Below are positions 32,610-42,088 of a stretch of DNA of 64,000 nt, in pieces (position 1 is the stretch's first letter; each line of letters begins with the position of its first letter). The position numbers and the translations under genes are program-made. The stretch spans positions 1,798,001-1,862,000 of the forward strand of contig NZ_CP159290.1 of assembly GCF_040448685.1 (NCBI RefSeq), given 5' to 3'. Under the pieces are notes generated by a model. It was not told where the DNA came from. It worked only from the letters and a program-made list of their open reading frames with translations, and ran no database searches. The stretch is from Cellulosimicrobium sp. ES-005 (lineage in GTDB: Bacteria > Actinomycetota > Actinomycetes > Actinomycetales > Cellulomonadaceae).

Positions 32610-33308
32610 TCACGCGCCCGGCTCGTCCTCGGACGGCTCGGGCGGCTCGGACGGCTCGGGCGGCTCGAACGGCTCCGACACGACGAGCGCCCGCAGGAGC
32701 TGCTCGGCGACCTCGCGCGGGCTCACGTTCCGGTGCCGCGAGGCCGAGTCGATGATGCGCCGCGCCTCCTCGGCGGAGCACTGGTTCGTCTGCATGATCG
32801 CGCCGACGGCGCGCTCCGTGGCGACGGCGTCCGACATGTCGCGGTAGAACCCGGCGGTCGCGTCCTCGAGCTCGGCGAGCTCGAGGCGCAGGCGTACCGC
32901 CGAGGCGACGAGCTGAGCGTACGAGTCGGCCGCGGCGAGCAGCTCCGGGGTCCAGGGATCGGGGGTGCGGGAGTAGAGGTTGAGGGCGACGGCGACGTCG
33001 TCCGCGACCGTCGCCGGGACCGCCGCGGTCGAGACGAAGCCCTCCAGGCGCGCCTGGCGCGACCAGCGCTCCCACCGCGCCGCGTCCGCGACCGCGACGA
33101 CGAGCCGGGAGCCGACGTCCATGGCGTCCACGCACGGCCCGGCGTCGTCGAGCGCCTCGGCCTGGTCGCAGCGGGCGGCCGCGTCGCTGCTGCTCCCGGC
33201 CCGCACGCTCACCCCCGCCTGGCGCATCGTCACGCTGACCTCGAGGCCGTGGTCGAGGATCGTCGCGGCGCGCACCGCGAACTCCTGCGGAAAGCGGGCG
33301 ATACCCAT
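32610..33308 (-). CDS. GAF-ANTAR transcription antitermination regulator
   Basis: 232 residues. Residues 1-150 form a GAF-like sensor (VDAMDVGSRLVVAVADAARW, GFVSTAAVPATVADDVAVALNLYS). Residues 155-210 are an ANTAR domain (FYRDMSDAVATERAVGAIMQTNQCSAEEARRIID). ANTAR proteins bind paired hexaloop RNA hairpins and prevent termination. A Pro/Glu repeat tail (EPPEPSEPPEPSEDEPG) comes from an 18-base DNA repeat near 32630-32680. The start at 33308 is chosen over 33362 by position of a Gly/Ala/Glu-rich ribosome site AGGAAGGGG. Its RNA target is not evident nearby. Confidence 0.85.
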   Translation of the reverse strand: MGIARFPQEFAVRAATILDHGLEVSVTMRQAGVSVRAGSSSDAAARCDQAEALDDAGPCVDAMDVGSRLVVAVADAARWERWSRQARLEGFVSTAAVPATVADDVAVALNLYSRTPDPWTPELLAAADSYAQLVASAVRLRLELAELEDATAGFYRDMSDAVATERAVGAIMQTNQCSAEEARRIIDSASRHRNVSPREVAEQLLRALVVSEPFEPPEPSEPPEPSEDEPGA

Positions 33309-33436
33309 GGCGCGTGCCCCTTCCTGAGGGTGGTCCCCGCGTCGTCGCGGGGGGCCTCCCACGCTACGTCCGGCGGCGCGCGCACGCGCGCACGAGCGCC
33401 CCGACCGCGAGCGGTTGCCAGTGCCGGGCGCGGGAC

Positions 33437-33442
33437 TAGCGT
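33437..33442 (+). promoter_or_regulatory. Leaderless-type -10 box before the SRPBCC gene
   Basis: TAGCGT followed by exactly six bases and then ATG at 33449, with no Shine-Dalgarno between. Transcription would start at or next to the A of ATG. Confidence 0.5.
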
Positions 33443-33448
33443 CGCCTC

Positions 33449-33886
33449 ATGGTGACCGTCGCACGGGCCGTACGGTGCCGCCCGGACGCGGTCCTCGGCG
33501 TGCTCGCGGACGGCTGGTCGTACGCGACGTGGGTGGTCGGGACGGCGCGCGTGCGCGCCGTCGACGACGCGTGGCCCGCGCCGGGGTCGCGGATCCTCCA
33601 CTCGGTCGGGCTCTGGCCCGCGCTGCTCGACGACGAGACCGTCGTACGTGCCTGGGAGCCGGGCCGCGGGATCGACCTGCAGGCACGGGGCTGGCCCGCG
33701 GGGGAGGCACGGGTGCGGATCGAGGTGGCGCCCACCGCCGACGGGTGCGTCGTGCGCATCGCCGAGGACGCCGAGAAGGGGCCGGGGACGCTCGTCCCGC
33801 GGCCCCTGCGCAGCGCGGTGATCGGCCCGCGGAACGTCGAGACGCTGCGTCGGCTCGCGTTCCTCGCCGAGCGCCGGAACCCGTAG
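33449..33886 (+). CDS. SRPBCC-fold protein (polyketide cyclase/lipid-transport like)
   Basis: 145 residues. Its beginning, VTVARAVRCRPDAVLGVLADGWSYATWVVG, and the strand pattern up to the C-terminal helix (RNVETLRRLAFLAERR) fit the helix-grip START/SRPBCC fold that binds hydrophobic ligands. No catalytic residues can be assigned. Starts in actinobacteria of this kind are often leaderless, and a TAGCGT box six bases upstream agrees. Confidence 0.8.
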   Translation: MVTVARAVRCRPDAVLGVLADGWSYATWVVGTARVRAVDDAWPAPGSRILHSVGLWPALLDDETVVRAWEPGRGIDLQARGWPAGEARVRIEVAPTADGCVVRIAEDAEKGPGTLVPRPLRSAVIGPRNVETLRRLAFLAERRNP

Positions 33887-33966
33887 CACCCGACCTGCCG
33901 ACGACGTGCCCTCGATCCGTCCCGGCACGTCCTCGGCCCGGTGGCCGGCGGATGGTCCGCGTGCGG

Positions 33967-35565
33967 TCAGGGCTCGCGCAGGAGCCGCGCCCACGCGGTC
34001 CGCACGAGCGCGCGCCGGAGCGCCCCGCGGGCGCCCGCGGCGGCGAGCGCGGCGCGCGCCGCGTTCCACCCGCACGCGCCGTGCACCCCGCCGCCGGGGT
34101 GGGCGGACGCGCTCGCGAGGTAGAGCGACGCGACCGGCGTCTCCGGCCGGCCCAGGCCGGGCGTCGGCCGCAGGAACAGCTCCTGGTGCACGGCGGACGT
34201 GCCGCCGTTGACGGCCCCGCCCGCCAGGTTGGCGTCGGCGGCCTCGAGGTCGGCCGGAGACTGCACGAAGCGTCCGACGACCGCGTCGGCGAACCCGGGC
34301 GCCGCGGCCTCGACCGTGTCCTCGACGCGCTGCACCTCGTCCGCGACGGCCTCGCGCGTCCAGCGCAGGCCGTGGGGCAGGTGCGTGTAGGCCCAGGCGG
34401 ACTCCGTCCCGGCGGGGGAGCGCGACGGGTCGGAGGTCGTCATCTGCCCGAGCACGAGGAACGGCCGGTCGGGGACGCGGCCCCGGGACAGCGCGGCCGA
34501 GACGTCCACGAACCCGGCCCGGTCGACCCCGAGGTGCACCGTCCCGGCCGACCGGGCGCCGGGCGCGGTCCAGGGCACGGGCCGGTCGAGCGCCCAGCTC
34601 ACCTTGAGGGTCGGGTGGTCCCACTGGAACCGGCCGAGGTCGCGCACGAGCCGCGGCGGCAGCCGGTCGGCACCCACGAGGTCGAGGTAGAGCGCGGGCG
34701 CGCTGACGTCGGCGAGGACCGCGTGGCGCGCCCGCACGTGCCGACCGTCGGCCGTGCTCACGCCGACCGCGCGGCCCCGCACCACGTGCACCCGGTCGAC
34801 CCGCGCGCCGGTGACGACGTCCCCGCCGCGGGCGCGCAGCCGGGCGACGAGCGCGTCCGGGAGGCGCCCGGCGCCGCCCGTCGGGACGGGGAAGCCCACG
34901 TCCTGACCCAGCATCGCGAGCAGCCAGCCGAACACGCCGCTGCCGGCGGCGTCGGGCGGGACGTCGGCGTGCATGGCGTTGCCGGTGAGGAGCAGGCCGC
35001 CGCCCTCGCCGCGGAACGTCTCGTCGGCGAGGCGGCGCACGGGCAGCACGGCCAGGCGCGCGAGGTCGAGCGTCCCCGCAGCCCCGAGGCGGCGCAGCAC
35101 GCGCAGCACCGGCCCCGCCGCGGGCAGGGGGCTGAAGAGCGCGTCCAGGAGCGGGTCGCGCACGCGGTCCCAGCCCGCGACGAGCTCGAGCCACGCGTCG
35201 CCGTCCCCGGTCGCGAACTCCTCCAGCCCTGCGGCGGTGTCCACCGCCCGCTCGCGCAGGACGGCGGCCCGACCGTCGTCCAGTACGTGGGCCAGGGCGT
35301 CCGGTGCGCGCGACCACGACAGCCCGTGGTCCTCCAGGTGGAGCCCCCGGACGACGGGCGACCCGGCCGCGAGCGGGTAGAACGCGCTGAAGAGGTCCGT
35401 CTCGAACCCCGGCGCGGCGACCTGGGCGGAGCGGACCGCGCCGCCGTACGTCTCCTGCGCCTCCAGGACGAGGACGTCCCAGCCCGCGTCCGCGAGCGCG
35501 TTCGCGGCGACGAGACCGTTGGGCCCCGCGCCGACGACGACGGCTTCGACGGTGGTCAGGCCCAC
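33967..35565 (-). CDS. Phytoene-desaturase-like FAD-dependent oxidoreductase
   Basis: 532 residues. The N-terminal FAD dinucleotide motif is AVVVGAGPNGLVAANALADAGWDVLVLEA, followed by YGGAVRSAQ. The C-terminus carries YLASASAHPGGGVHGACGWNAARAAL, the second FAD-contact region of phytoene desaturase/carotenoid-type oxidoreductases. No carotenoid biosynthesis gene is in the window, so the substrate is uncertain. The GTG at 35565 is the only start in frame near the motif and overlaps the dehydrogenase stop by 10 bases, so both are one operon. Confidence 0.87.
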   Translation of the reverse strand: MGLTTVEAVVVGAGPNGLVAANALADAGWDVLVLEAQETYGGAVRSAQVAAPGFETDLFSAFYPLAAGSPVVRGLHLEDHGLSWSRAPDALAHVLDDGRAAVLRERAVDTAAGLEEFATGDGDAWLELVAGWDRVRDPLLDALFSPLPAAGPVLRVLRRLGAAGTLDLARLAVLPVRRLADETFRGEGGGLLLTGNAMHADVPPDAAGSGVFGWLLAMLGQDVGFPVPTGGAGRLPDALVARLRARGGDVVTGARVDRVHVVRGRAVGVSTADGRHVRARHAVLADVSAPALYLDLVGADRLPPRLVRDLGRFQWDHPTLKVSWALDRPVPWTAPGARSAGTVHLGVDRAGFVDVSAALSRGRVPDRPFLVLGQMTTSDPSRSPAGTESAWAYTHLPHGLRWTREAVADEVQRVEDTVEAAAPGFADAVVGRFVQSPADLEAADANLAGGAVNGGTSAVHQELFLRPTPGLGRPETPVASLYLASASAHPGGGVHGACGWNAARAALAAAGARGALRRALVRTAWARLLREP

Positions 35566-36749
35566 GGGTCGAGCACGACCTTGATGCAGCCGTCTTCCTT
35601 GCGCTGGAACGTGCGGTACGCCTCGGGCGCGGACTCGAGCGGGAGCCGGTGCGTGCGCAGGTCCAGGACGCCGAGCGGGTCGGAGACGTCGGCCGCGAGG
35701 GGGAGGACGTCGTCGGTCCACCGGCGCACGTTCGCCTGGCCCATGCGCAGCGTCAGCTGCTTGTCGAAGAGCTGCATCATCGGCAACGGGTCCTTGGCAC
35801 CGCCGTAGACGCCCGAGATCGAGACCGTGCCGCCGCGGCGGACGAGGTCGAACGCCGTGTAGAGGGCGGCGAGGCGGTCGCCCCCGGCGCGCTCGGTGAG
35901 GGGCGCCGACAGCAGGTCCGGCAGCAGGCCCACCACCTTCTGCGTGGCCTCGGCGAGAGGGGAGCCGTGGGCCTCCATGCCGACCGCGTCGATGACGGAG
36001 TCGGCGCCGCGGCCCGAGGTGAGGTCGCGCACCGCCACGGCGAGGTCGTCGACGGCGGACGGGTCGAGGGTCTCGACGCCGTGCCGCTCGGCCATCGCGC
36101 GCCGCTCGGGGACGAGGTCGACGCCCACGACGCGGGACGCTCCGCGGAGGAGCGCGATCCGGGCCGACATCTGCCCGATAGGGCCGAGGCCGAGGACCAC
36201 GACCGTGCCGCCGGGCGGGACGTCGGCGTACTCGACCGCCTGCCACGCGGTGGGCAGGACGTCCGACAGGTAGAGGTAGCGCTCGTCCGGGGAGCCGTCG
36301 TCGGGCACGACCATCGGTCCGTACTGCGCCTGCGGCACGCGCAGGTACTGCGCCTGCCCGCCGGGAACCTGGCCGTAGAGCTTGGTGTACCCGAAGAGCG
36401 CGGCGCCCTTGTCCTGGGAGCGCACCTGCGTCGTCTCGCACTGGGTCTGCAGGCCGCGCTCGCACATCCAGCAGCGCCCGCACGCGATGGTGAACGGGAC
36501 CACGACGCGGTCGCCGACCTGCAGGCCCCCGGCCTCCGGGCCGACCTCCTCGACGACGCCCATCGCCTCGTGACCGAGGACGTCGCCCGCGTCGAGGAAC
36601 ATCCCGAGCACCCCGTACAGGTGCAGGTCGGAGCCGCAGATCGCGGTCGACGTCACGCGCACGACCGCGTCCGTCGGCTCCTCGATGCGCGGGTCCGGCA
36701 CGTCCTCGACGCTCACCCTCTCGCGTCCCTGCCAGGTCAGTGCTCGCAT
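35556..36749 (-). CDS. Zinc-dependent medium-chain alcohol dehydrogenase
   Basis: 397 residues. Catalytic zinc ligands appear in TAICGSDLHLY and DVLGHEAMGVVEEVG. The structural zinc Cys cluster is CGRCWMCERGLQTQC. The NAD-binding Rossmann motif is VVVLGLGPIGQMSARIALLRGA, with an acidic residue in VVGVDLVPER suggesting NAD. It resembles the formaldehyde/glutathione-independent dehydrogenase group. ATG at 36749 with GGAAGGA upstream is preferred to 36923. It lies upstream of, and overlaps, the FAD oxidoreductase gene. Confidence 0.9.
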   Translation of the reverse strand: MRALTWQGRERVSVEDVPDPRIEEPTDAVVRVTSTAICGSDLHLYGVLGMFLDAGDVLGHEAMGVVEEVGPEAGGLQVGDRVVVPFTIACGRCWMCERGLQTQCETTQVRSQDKGAALFGYTKLYGQVPGGQAQYLRVPQAQYGPMVVPDDGSPDERYLYLSDVLPTAWQAVEYADVPPGGTVVVLGLGPIGQMSARIALLRGASRVVGVDLVPERRAMAERHGVETLDPSAVDDLAVAVRDLTSGRGADSVIDAVGMEAHGSPLAEATQKVVGLLPDLLSAPLTERAGGDRLAALYTAFDLVRRGGTVSISGVYGGAKDPLPMMQLFDKQLTLRMGQANVRRWTDDVLPLAADVSDPLGVLDLRTHRLPLESAPEAYRTFQRKEDGCIKVVLDPWA

Positions 36750-36907
36750 GGGTCGTCGTCCTTCCGTGGTCGTCGTGCCGACCGCGGCGGCGTCAGCACG
36801 CCCGAGACGCCACCGTGCCCGACGGCGTCGGCGGGACTCTGCACCGACGCCGCCAGTGAAGCACCGGCCCCTCCCGCTCACACCCCGGGCCGCCGTGGGG
36901 AGGCGAC

Positions 36908-38059
36908 GTGCGGGTGCCGGCACGAGGGGCGATCCTCGTGCTCGTGACGACGGACGACCGGGCGGCCCCGCACGGGCCCGACGGGGAGGGGCCCACCTGG
37001 GCGCGCCGTGCGGTCGCCGCCGCGGCCCGGCGCTGGGTGCGGCACCCCCGGTGGTCGCTCGCGGTCAAGGGGGCCGTCGCGGCCGCGCTCGCCTGGTTCG
37101 TCGGCGTGCTCGCGCCCGAGCCCTTCTCCGACTACCCGTACTACGCGCCGCTGGGCGCCGTCGTCGCGACGACGAGCACCCTCGCCCGCTCGGTCCGCGA
37201 GTCCGCCCAGGCGATCCTCGCGATCCTCGTCGGCGCGGCCATCGCGCGTGGCGTCGACCTCGTCCTCTCCCCGAGCGCGCTGTCCGTCGCGCTCGTCGTG
37301 GGGCTCGCGCTCCTGTGCGCGGGGTGGCGCCGCTTCGGCGAGATGGGCACGTGGGCGGTGACGTCGGCGCTGTTCGTCCTCATCATCGGCAACGCGGCCA
37401 AGGTCGAGTTCGTCGGTGCCTATGCCGGTCTCGTCGTCGTCGGCGCCGCCATCGGCGTGGGGATCAACCTCCTCGTCCCCCCGTTGCCGCTCACCCCCAC
37501 GGAGGACGCGCTCGACGGGCTGCGCGACACGCTCGCGGACCAGGTCGAGGCGCTCGCGGACGGGCTCGACGGCGACCGGCCGCCGTCCGCGGAGGAGTGG
37601 GAGGAACGCCGCCGCGAGGTGGACCCGACGCTCGTCCGTGCGCGCGACGCCGTCGCACGCACGCGCGAGGCCGCGCGGGCGAACCTCCGCCTGCGCCGGC
37701 ACCGGGACTGGGCGGTCTCGCAGGTGCGGCGCTCGCAGGAGCTGGAGGTGTCGGCCGACGTCGTGGGGTCGCTCGTCCGGCTCCTGGTCGAGTGGGAGCG
37801 CGAGGGACGCGACGACCTGGCCCTCGGGGCTCGGCTGCGGCCGCTCGCGGCCCGTGCGCTCGACGCCTACGCCGCCGCGCTGCGCTCCGTCTCCGCGGTG
37901 CCCGCGGACGAGGCGGCGCTGCGCACCCTCGCGGCCCGCGCGGAGGACCTGCGCCGGGCGGTCCGGGAGGCGCGGCACGAGGTCGACGAGGACTACTTCG
38001 TCGCCGGCTCGCTCGTCCTCGCGCTCCGGCGCGGTGGGGCGGCGCTCGCGGCCGGGTGA
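36908..38059 (+). CDS. FUSC-like (aromatic acid exporter-type) membrane protein
   Basis: 383 residues. Helices around 47-66, 75-90, 95-115, 120-140, 145-165 and 170-190 form a six-helix N-terminal unit (WSLAVKGAVAAALAWFVGVL, PYYAPLGAVVATTSTLARSV, LVVGLALLCAGWRRFGEMGTWAVTSALFVLIIG), as in FUSC/YccS and ArAE half-transporters. A long coiled-coil cytoplasmic tail follows (DPTLVRARDAVARTREAARANLRLRRHRDW). The GTG at 36908 has GGGGAGG four bases before it; GTG at 36944 is possible. Single gene, convergent with the sugar dehydrogenase. Confidence 0.8.
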   Translation: MRVPARGAILVLVTTDDRAAPHGPDGEGPTWARRAVAAAARRWVRHPRWSLAVKGAVAAALAWFVGVLAPEPFSDYPYYAPLGAVVATTSTLARSVRESAQAILAILVGAAIARGVDLVLSPSALSVALVVGLALLCAGWRRFGEMGTWAVTSALFVLIIGNAAKVEFVGAYAGLVVVGAAIGVGINLLVPPLPLTPTEDALDGLRDTLADQVEALADGLDGDRPPSAEEWEERRREVDPTLVRARDAVARTREAARANLRLRRHRDWAVSQVRRSQELEVSADVVGSLVRLLVEWEREGRDDLALGARLRPLAARALDAYAAALRSVSAVPADEAALRTLAARAEDLRRAVREARHEVDEDYFVAGSLVLALRRGGAALAAG

Positions 38060-38081
38060 CCGCCGGCGGCCGCGGTCCGCA

Positions 38082-38179
38082 CGCACGGACCGCCCCGGTC
38101 CCGCGGGCTGGTCGGACGCAGCCTGGACGGAGCCGGGGCGGTTCGTGCGGTCAGGCCCGGGGGTCAGGACCCCCGGGCC
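38082..38179. terminator. Two tandem terminator hairpins
   Basis: First: 17-bp stem (38082-38098 with 38133-38149, one G:U pair) around a 34-base loop. Second: 12-bp perfect stem (38154-38165 with 38168-38179). Both lie in the 132-base gap between convergent genes ending at 38059 and 38192. Confidence 0.75.
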
Positions 38180-38191
38180 ACGAGCCGGGCG

Positions 38192-41100
38192 TCACCCGCA
38201 GGTGTGCGCCGCGTGCTCGACGACCACCTCGCTCGACACCTCCTCGCCGTCGACCGTGGCCGTCGCGGAGACCGTGACCGACCCCGCGTCGAGGGCGGTC
38301 GCCCGCGACGCGAACGACTGGTAGGCGGCCTGGCCGGGCTGGACGTCAGCCACCGTGCGGGACCCGAAGGCGGTCGTCAGGGTCACGTCGGCCGGCACGT
38401 CGGACGCGTTCGTCGCCGCGACGGCGAGGTACGCCTTGCCGGCGAGGCAGCGCGGCGAGACCGCCACGTCGAGCTCGACCTCGGCCGGTTCCGCGGCCGG
38501 CGTGACCACGAGGTCGCGCAGGCTGCCGGTGTTGTCGAACGACCCGAAGCCGGCACGTCCCTCGGTGAACGTCGTGTCGTTCGCGGTGAGGAGCGGGGTG
38601 TCGAGGCCGTCGAGGTACACGGCGATGTCGCCGCTGTCCGCGCAGCGCACGACGCGCACGTCGTGCCACTCCTCGTCCGTGACCGCCGGGGGAGCCCCGA
38701 CCGCGCCGTCCCACTGGTCGTCGATCCGCTCCCGGTCCTTGCCGTCGACCTTGAAGATGCCGTTGTGGGCGTAGATCGTGTTGTCCTGCGACAGGTGGGC
38801 GTAGTAGTACTGCGTGTCCGACTGCCAGCCGAACACCACGATCACGTCCCGGTTGTTCACCGACGCCGGGGCGTCGAGCTTCACCTCGGCGTCGAGCGCG
38901 AACGAGCCGAGCTCGGGGCCCTCGGTGAGGACGGCGTACTCGAACGGCCGGCGGATGCCGTCGTTCGGGTTGTCGCCCGCCTGGGCGAGGACGATCGCGT
39001 CGCCGGGGAACTGCCACTTCGACGGCGTGCGGGGCGCCCAGTTCTCGGCGGCCATGACGTCCGTGACCGGCTCGCCCGCCGGTGCGCACGACGGCGGCGC
39101 CGGCGGCTCGACCGGCTGCGCGCCGAACCGGGCGTACTGCGCCGCGACCTGCTCCGGCGTCGGGACGGTGTCGAGGAACATGAGGTCGTCCATGCGGCCG
39201 TGGAACGGGTTGGCTTCCCGCGTGTCCTGCGGGAAGCTGCCGCCGATCTTGATCCCCCGCGGGTCGGTCGGGGAGGTGGAGCCGGCACCCCAGGGGTTCG
39301 AGGCCGTGTACCGGCCCTCGAGCTCCTCGCCGTTCATGTAGAGCTTCATCTCGCCGCCCGCGAAGTCGAACGTCGCCGCGAGGTGGACCCAGCGGTTGCG
39401 CTCGAGGATCTGGTCCCACGGGAGGTCGGCCGCGAACGTCCACGAGCCGCCGCCGTCGACGCGACGCCCCAGGGCCACGAGCTTGAGCTCGTCACCGACG
39501 GTGATGACCTCGAGCAGCGCGCGCACGGCGTGGCCGTCGGAGTCCCCGGTCAGCACCCCGGCGAGGCCGATCGCGTTGTAGCGGTCGTCGGGGTTCGCCG
39601 TGCCGGAGTTGAGGGCGGGGTGCTCGCCGGTCGGCTTGAACCAGCCCATGACGGAGATCTCGTCGGCGTCCGCGAACGCCCCGAGCGAGTCCACGCCCGC
39701 GGGGTCGTAGACGCCGGCCTTCCAGTCGTCGTTCGACGCCGTGAGCGGGCTCATCTGCTGCGTCTGCAGCGCCTCGCCCGCGCCCGGGTAGGCCCGGTCG
39801 GCCACGCGCATCTCCACCCCGCCGTTGACGAGCTGGATGTTCGTGCCGGACCAGCCCTGGTCCGCCTCCCACGTCGTCGAGCCCGCGACCGGGTGGTCGA
39901 AGTCGTAGTGCGCCGCGACGTTCCCGGCGAGCTCGGGGAGCACGACGGGCGAGGACGCCCCGACGCGCCGCGCGCCGGTGACCTGCCAGATCTTCCCGTT
40001 GGCCTTCGAGATCAGGTAGAGCTCGCCGTCGGCGTCGGACCCGAAGCGCAGGTCGACGCGCTGGTCGCCGACGAGCTCCTGGAAGGTCGTCTCCGCGCCG
40101 TCGGCGAACACGCGCAGGTGCTCGATCTCGGCCAAGTCCTCGAGGTCGCCGTCGTTGCGGACCATCTCGTCCGCCTCGGTGGCCAGCACCCAGCCGCGCA
40201 CGAGGTCCGTGAAGAGGTAGCGTCCGCGCAGCTCGGGGATGTCGCCGCGGTAGACGAACCCGCCGTTGAGCGCGACGCCCGCGTCGCCGGTCTGACCGGG
40301 GTCGCGGTTGTGGTCGTAGGCGGCCACGGGGTAGGTGAAGCCGTTCTCGGCGTCGTTCGCGGGCAGCGGGTAGATCTGCCGGTTGTCGGCGAGGAACGAC
40401 CCCTCGCGCACGGACCAGCCGAAGTTGTCGCCCGGCTCGACGGCGTACACCGACTCGACCTGCCACTCGCCGATGTGCCCGAGGTACATCGTGTGGTCGC
40501 CCTCGGGGTCCCAGCTGATGCGGTGCGGGTCGCGCAGGCCGACGGCGTAGATCTCCGGCAGCGCGCCCGGCGTGCCGACGAACGGGTTGTCCGCCGGGAT
40601 GCCGTACCGGCCGTTCGCGGCGTTCGTGCCGAGCGGGTCGATGCGGAAGACCTTGCCCTGCGGCGTCGCGAGGTTCTGCGGGTTGCCGTTGCCGACGCCG
40701 TTGCCGCCGTCGCCCACGAGGACGTAGAGGTTGCCGTAGTCGGCGTCCCCCTCGGTGACCGTGGGGTTGAACGCGATCTGCTGCACCGTGTGCACGCGGC
40801 CGGCGAACGGCACGCGCAGGACCTCGCGGCTCGTGCCCGCGAAGACCGGGGCGGACGGGTCGGTCGCCTTCCACTCGGTGACGACGCTGTGGAACTGGGT
40901 GTTGCCGTACGCGGGGTAGTCCGGGGTGTCCTCCGTCAGCGCCGTGCCGCCCTCGGTGTGCACCGTGTAGAACAGCCCGTTCTCGGCGAAGTCGGGGTGG
41001 AACTCGGCGGAGCCGAGGCCGGTGCCCAGGCCTGCGCTGTTGTGGAAGTTGTCGAGGAACTGCTGGCGCACGTCGAGGTAGGGCACGTAGGCGCCCGTGT

Positions 41101-42088
41101 CCTTGTCCACGGTGTAGAGGACCGCGTTGTTGTCCGGCACCATGAGGCGGCCCGAGCCGTCCGGGATCTCGTCGAGGTGCGTGATGCGGTTGTGGCGCAC
41201 GAGGCGCGGGTCCTGCGTCGCCGGGGTCGTCTGCGACGCCGGGAGCTGGGCCAGCTCCGTCACCTCGATGCCGAGGGTCGACGGCGTCGGGTCGGGCAGC
41301 GGGTTGAGCAGCGGCTCGTTCGGCGTGGTGCCGCCCGCGGCGCAGTCGGCGGGGTTGCCCGTCGGGATCGCGAGGTTCTGCCCCGCCGTGTCGACCGCGA
41401 CGTCGTCGAGCATGAGGCGGCCCGCGCTGCTGGCGCCGTTGATCCAGAAGAACCGGTCGAGCGCCGAGGTGACGCCCTGGCGGAAGCCGAACTGCTGCTC
41501 CGTGCCCTCGGGCAGCCGGGTGATCTCCTCGTACGGGCCGCCCTGGCTGTAGACGCTGACCTTGTCCGTCGCGTTGTCGGCGACGATCCACACGCACTGC
41601 CACGTGTCCCGAGACCAGACGCCGGCGGGCTTGAAGGCGCCGCCGTCCCGCACGAGCATCACGTCGTTGTTCTGGTTGTTCACGTACGCGCGGCTGTGCG
41701 CGTAGTCGGACGGCGCGTCGTTGTCCGTGATGCCGAACGACGTGTCGACGCTGCCGGTCCGCATGAAGCGGAAGAACACGGTCCCGGTCGTGCCGTCGGC
41801 GATCCCGGGGACCGCGCGGTGGGCGCGCTGGGTGCCGCCGACCATCTCGAGGACCTGGTTGTTGCCGTTGAGCGGGTCCGCGACGACCCGGGCCGCGGCC
41901 GAGGCCGACCAGCCGTCCTGGCCGTTGAGGGCGGTGCGCTGGTAGCCCTCGAAGCTGAGGATCTCGGTGAACTCGTCCTCGGCGACCTCTGCGGCCGCGG
42001 GTGGCACGAGGAGGGTCCCTCCCAGGACCGCCGCGAGGGCGACGGCGAGCGCCGTCCTCCCTCGTCGGCTCGAATGCGTAGACGTCAT
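38192..42088 (-). CDS. Secreted PQQ-type glucose/sorbosone dehydrogenase with LamG-like modules
   Basis: 1298 residues. A Sec signal peptide (residues 1-33, TALAVALAAVLGGTLLVPPAAA) is followed by a concanavalin-like module (35-225), a six-bladed soluble-glucose-dehydrogenase propeller (about 250-735, with YVLVGDGGNGVGNGNPQNL and YAVGLRDPHRISWDPEG), a LamG-like domain (about 745-985), a DUF1080-like module (about 1005-1200) and a C-terminal beta domain. The propeller should oxidise aldoses with PQQ. The flanking modules probably bind polysaccharide. There is no LPXTG or transmembrane anchor. Start at 42088 gives a proper signal sequence. Confidence 0.88.
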   Translation of the reverse strand: MTSTHSSRRGRTALAVALAAVLGGTLLVPPAAAEVAEDEFTEILSFEGYQRTALNGQDGWSASAAARVVADPLNGNNQVLEMVGGTQRAHRAVPGIADGTTGTVFFRFMRTGSVDTSFGITDNDAPSDYAHSRAYVNNQNNDVMLVRDGGAFKPAGVWSRDTWQCVWIVADNATDKVSVYSQGGPYEEITRLPEGTEQQFGFRQGVTSALDRFFWINGASSAGRLMLDDVAVDTAGQNLAIPTGNPADCAAGGTTPNEPLLNPLPDPTPSTLGIEVTELAQLPASQTTPATQDPRLVRHNRITHLDEIPDGSGRLMVPDNNAVLYTVDKDTGAYVPYLDVRQQFLDNFHNSAGLGTGLGSAEFHPDFAENGLFYTVHTEGGTALTEDTPDYPAYGNTQFHSVVTEWKATDPSAPVFAGTSREVLRVPFAGRVHTVQQIAFNPTVTEGDADYGNLYVLVGDGGNGVGNGNPQNLATPQGKVFRIDPLGTNAANGRYGIPADNPFVGTPGALPEIYAVGLRDPHRISWDPEGDHTMYLGHIGEWQVESVYAVEPGDNFGWSVREGSFLADNRQIYPLPANDAENGFTYPVAAYDHNRDPGQTGDAGVALNGGFVYRGDIPELRGRYLFTDLVRGWVLATEADEMVRNDGDLEDLAEIEHLRVFADGAETTFQELVGDQRVDLRFGSDADGELYLISKANGKIWQVTGARRVGASSPVVLPELAGNVAAHYDFDHPVAGSTTWEADQGWSGTNIQLVNGGVEMRVADRAYPGAGEALQTQQMSPLTASNDDWKAGVYDPAGVDSLGAFADADEISVMGWFKPTGEHPALNSGTANPDDRYNAIGLAGVLTGDSDGHAVRALLEVITVGDELKLVALGRRVDGGGSWTFAADLPWDQILERNRWVHLAATFDFAGGEMKLYMNGEELEGRYTASNPWGAGSTSPTDPRGIKIGGSFPQDTREANPFHGRMDDLMFLDTVPTPEQVAAQYARFGAQPVEPPAPPSCAPAGEPVTDVMAAENWAPRTPSKWQFPGDAIVLAQAGDNPNDGIRRPFEYAVLTEGPELGSFALDAEVKLDAPASVNNRDVIVVFGWQSDTQYYYAHLSQDNTIYAHNGIFKVDGKDRERIDDQWDGAVGAPPAVTDEEWHDVRVVRCADSGDIAVYLDGLDTPLLTANDTTFTEGRAGFGSFDNTGSLRDLVVTPAAEPAEVELDVAVSPRCLAGKAYLAVAATNASDVPADVTLTTAFGSRTVADVQPGQAAYQSFASRATALDAGSVTVSATATVDGEEVSSEVVVEHAAHTCG

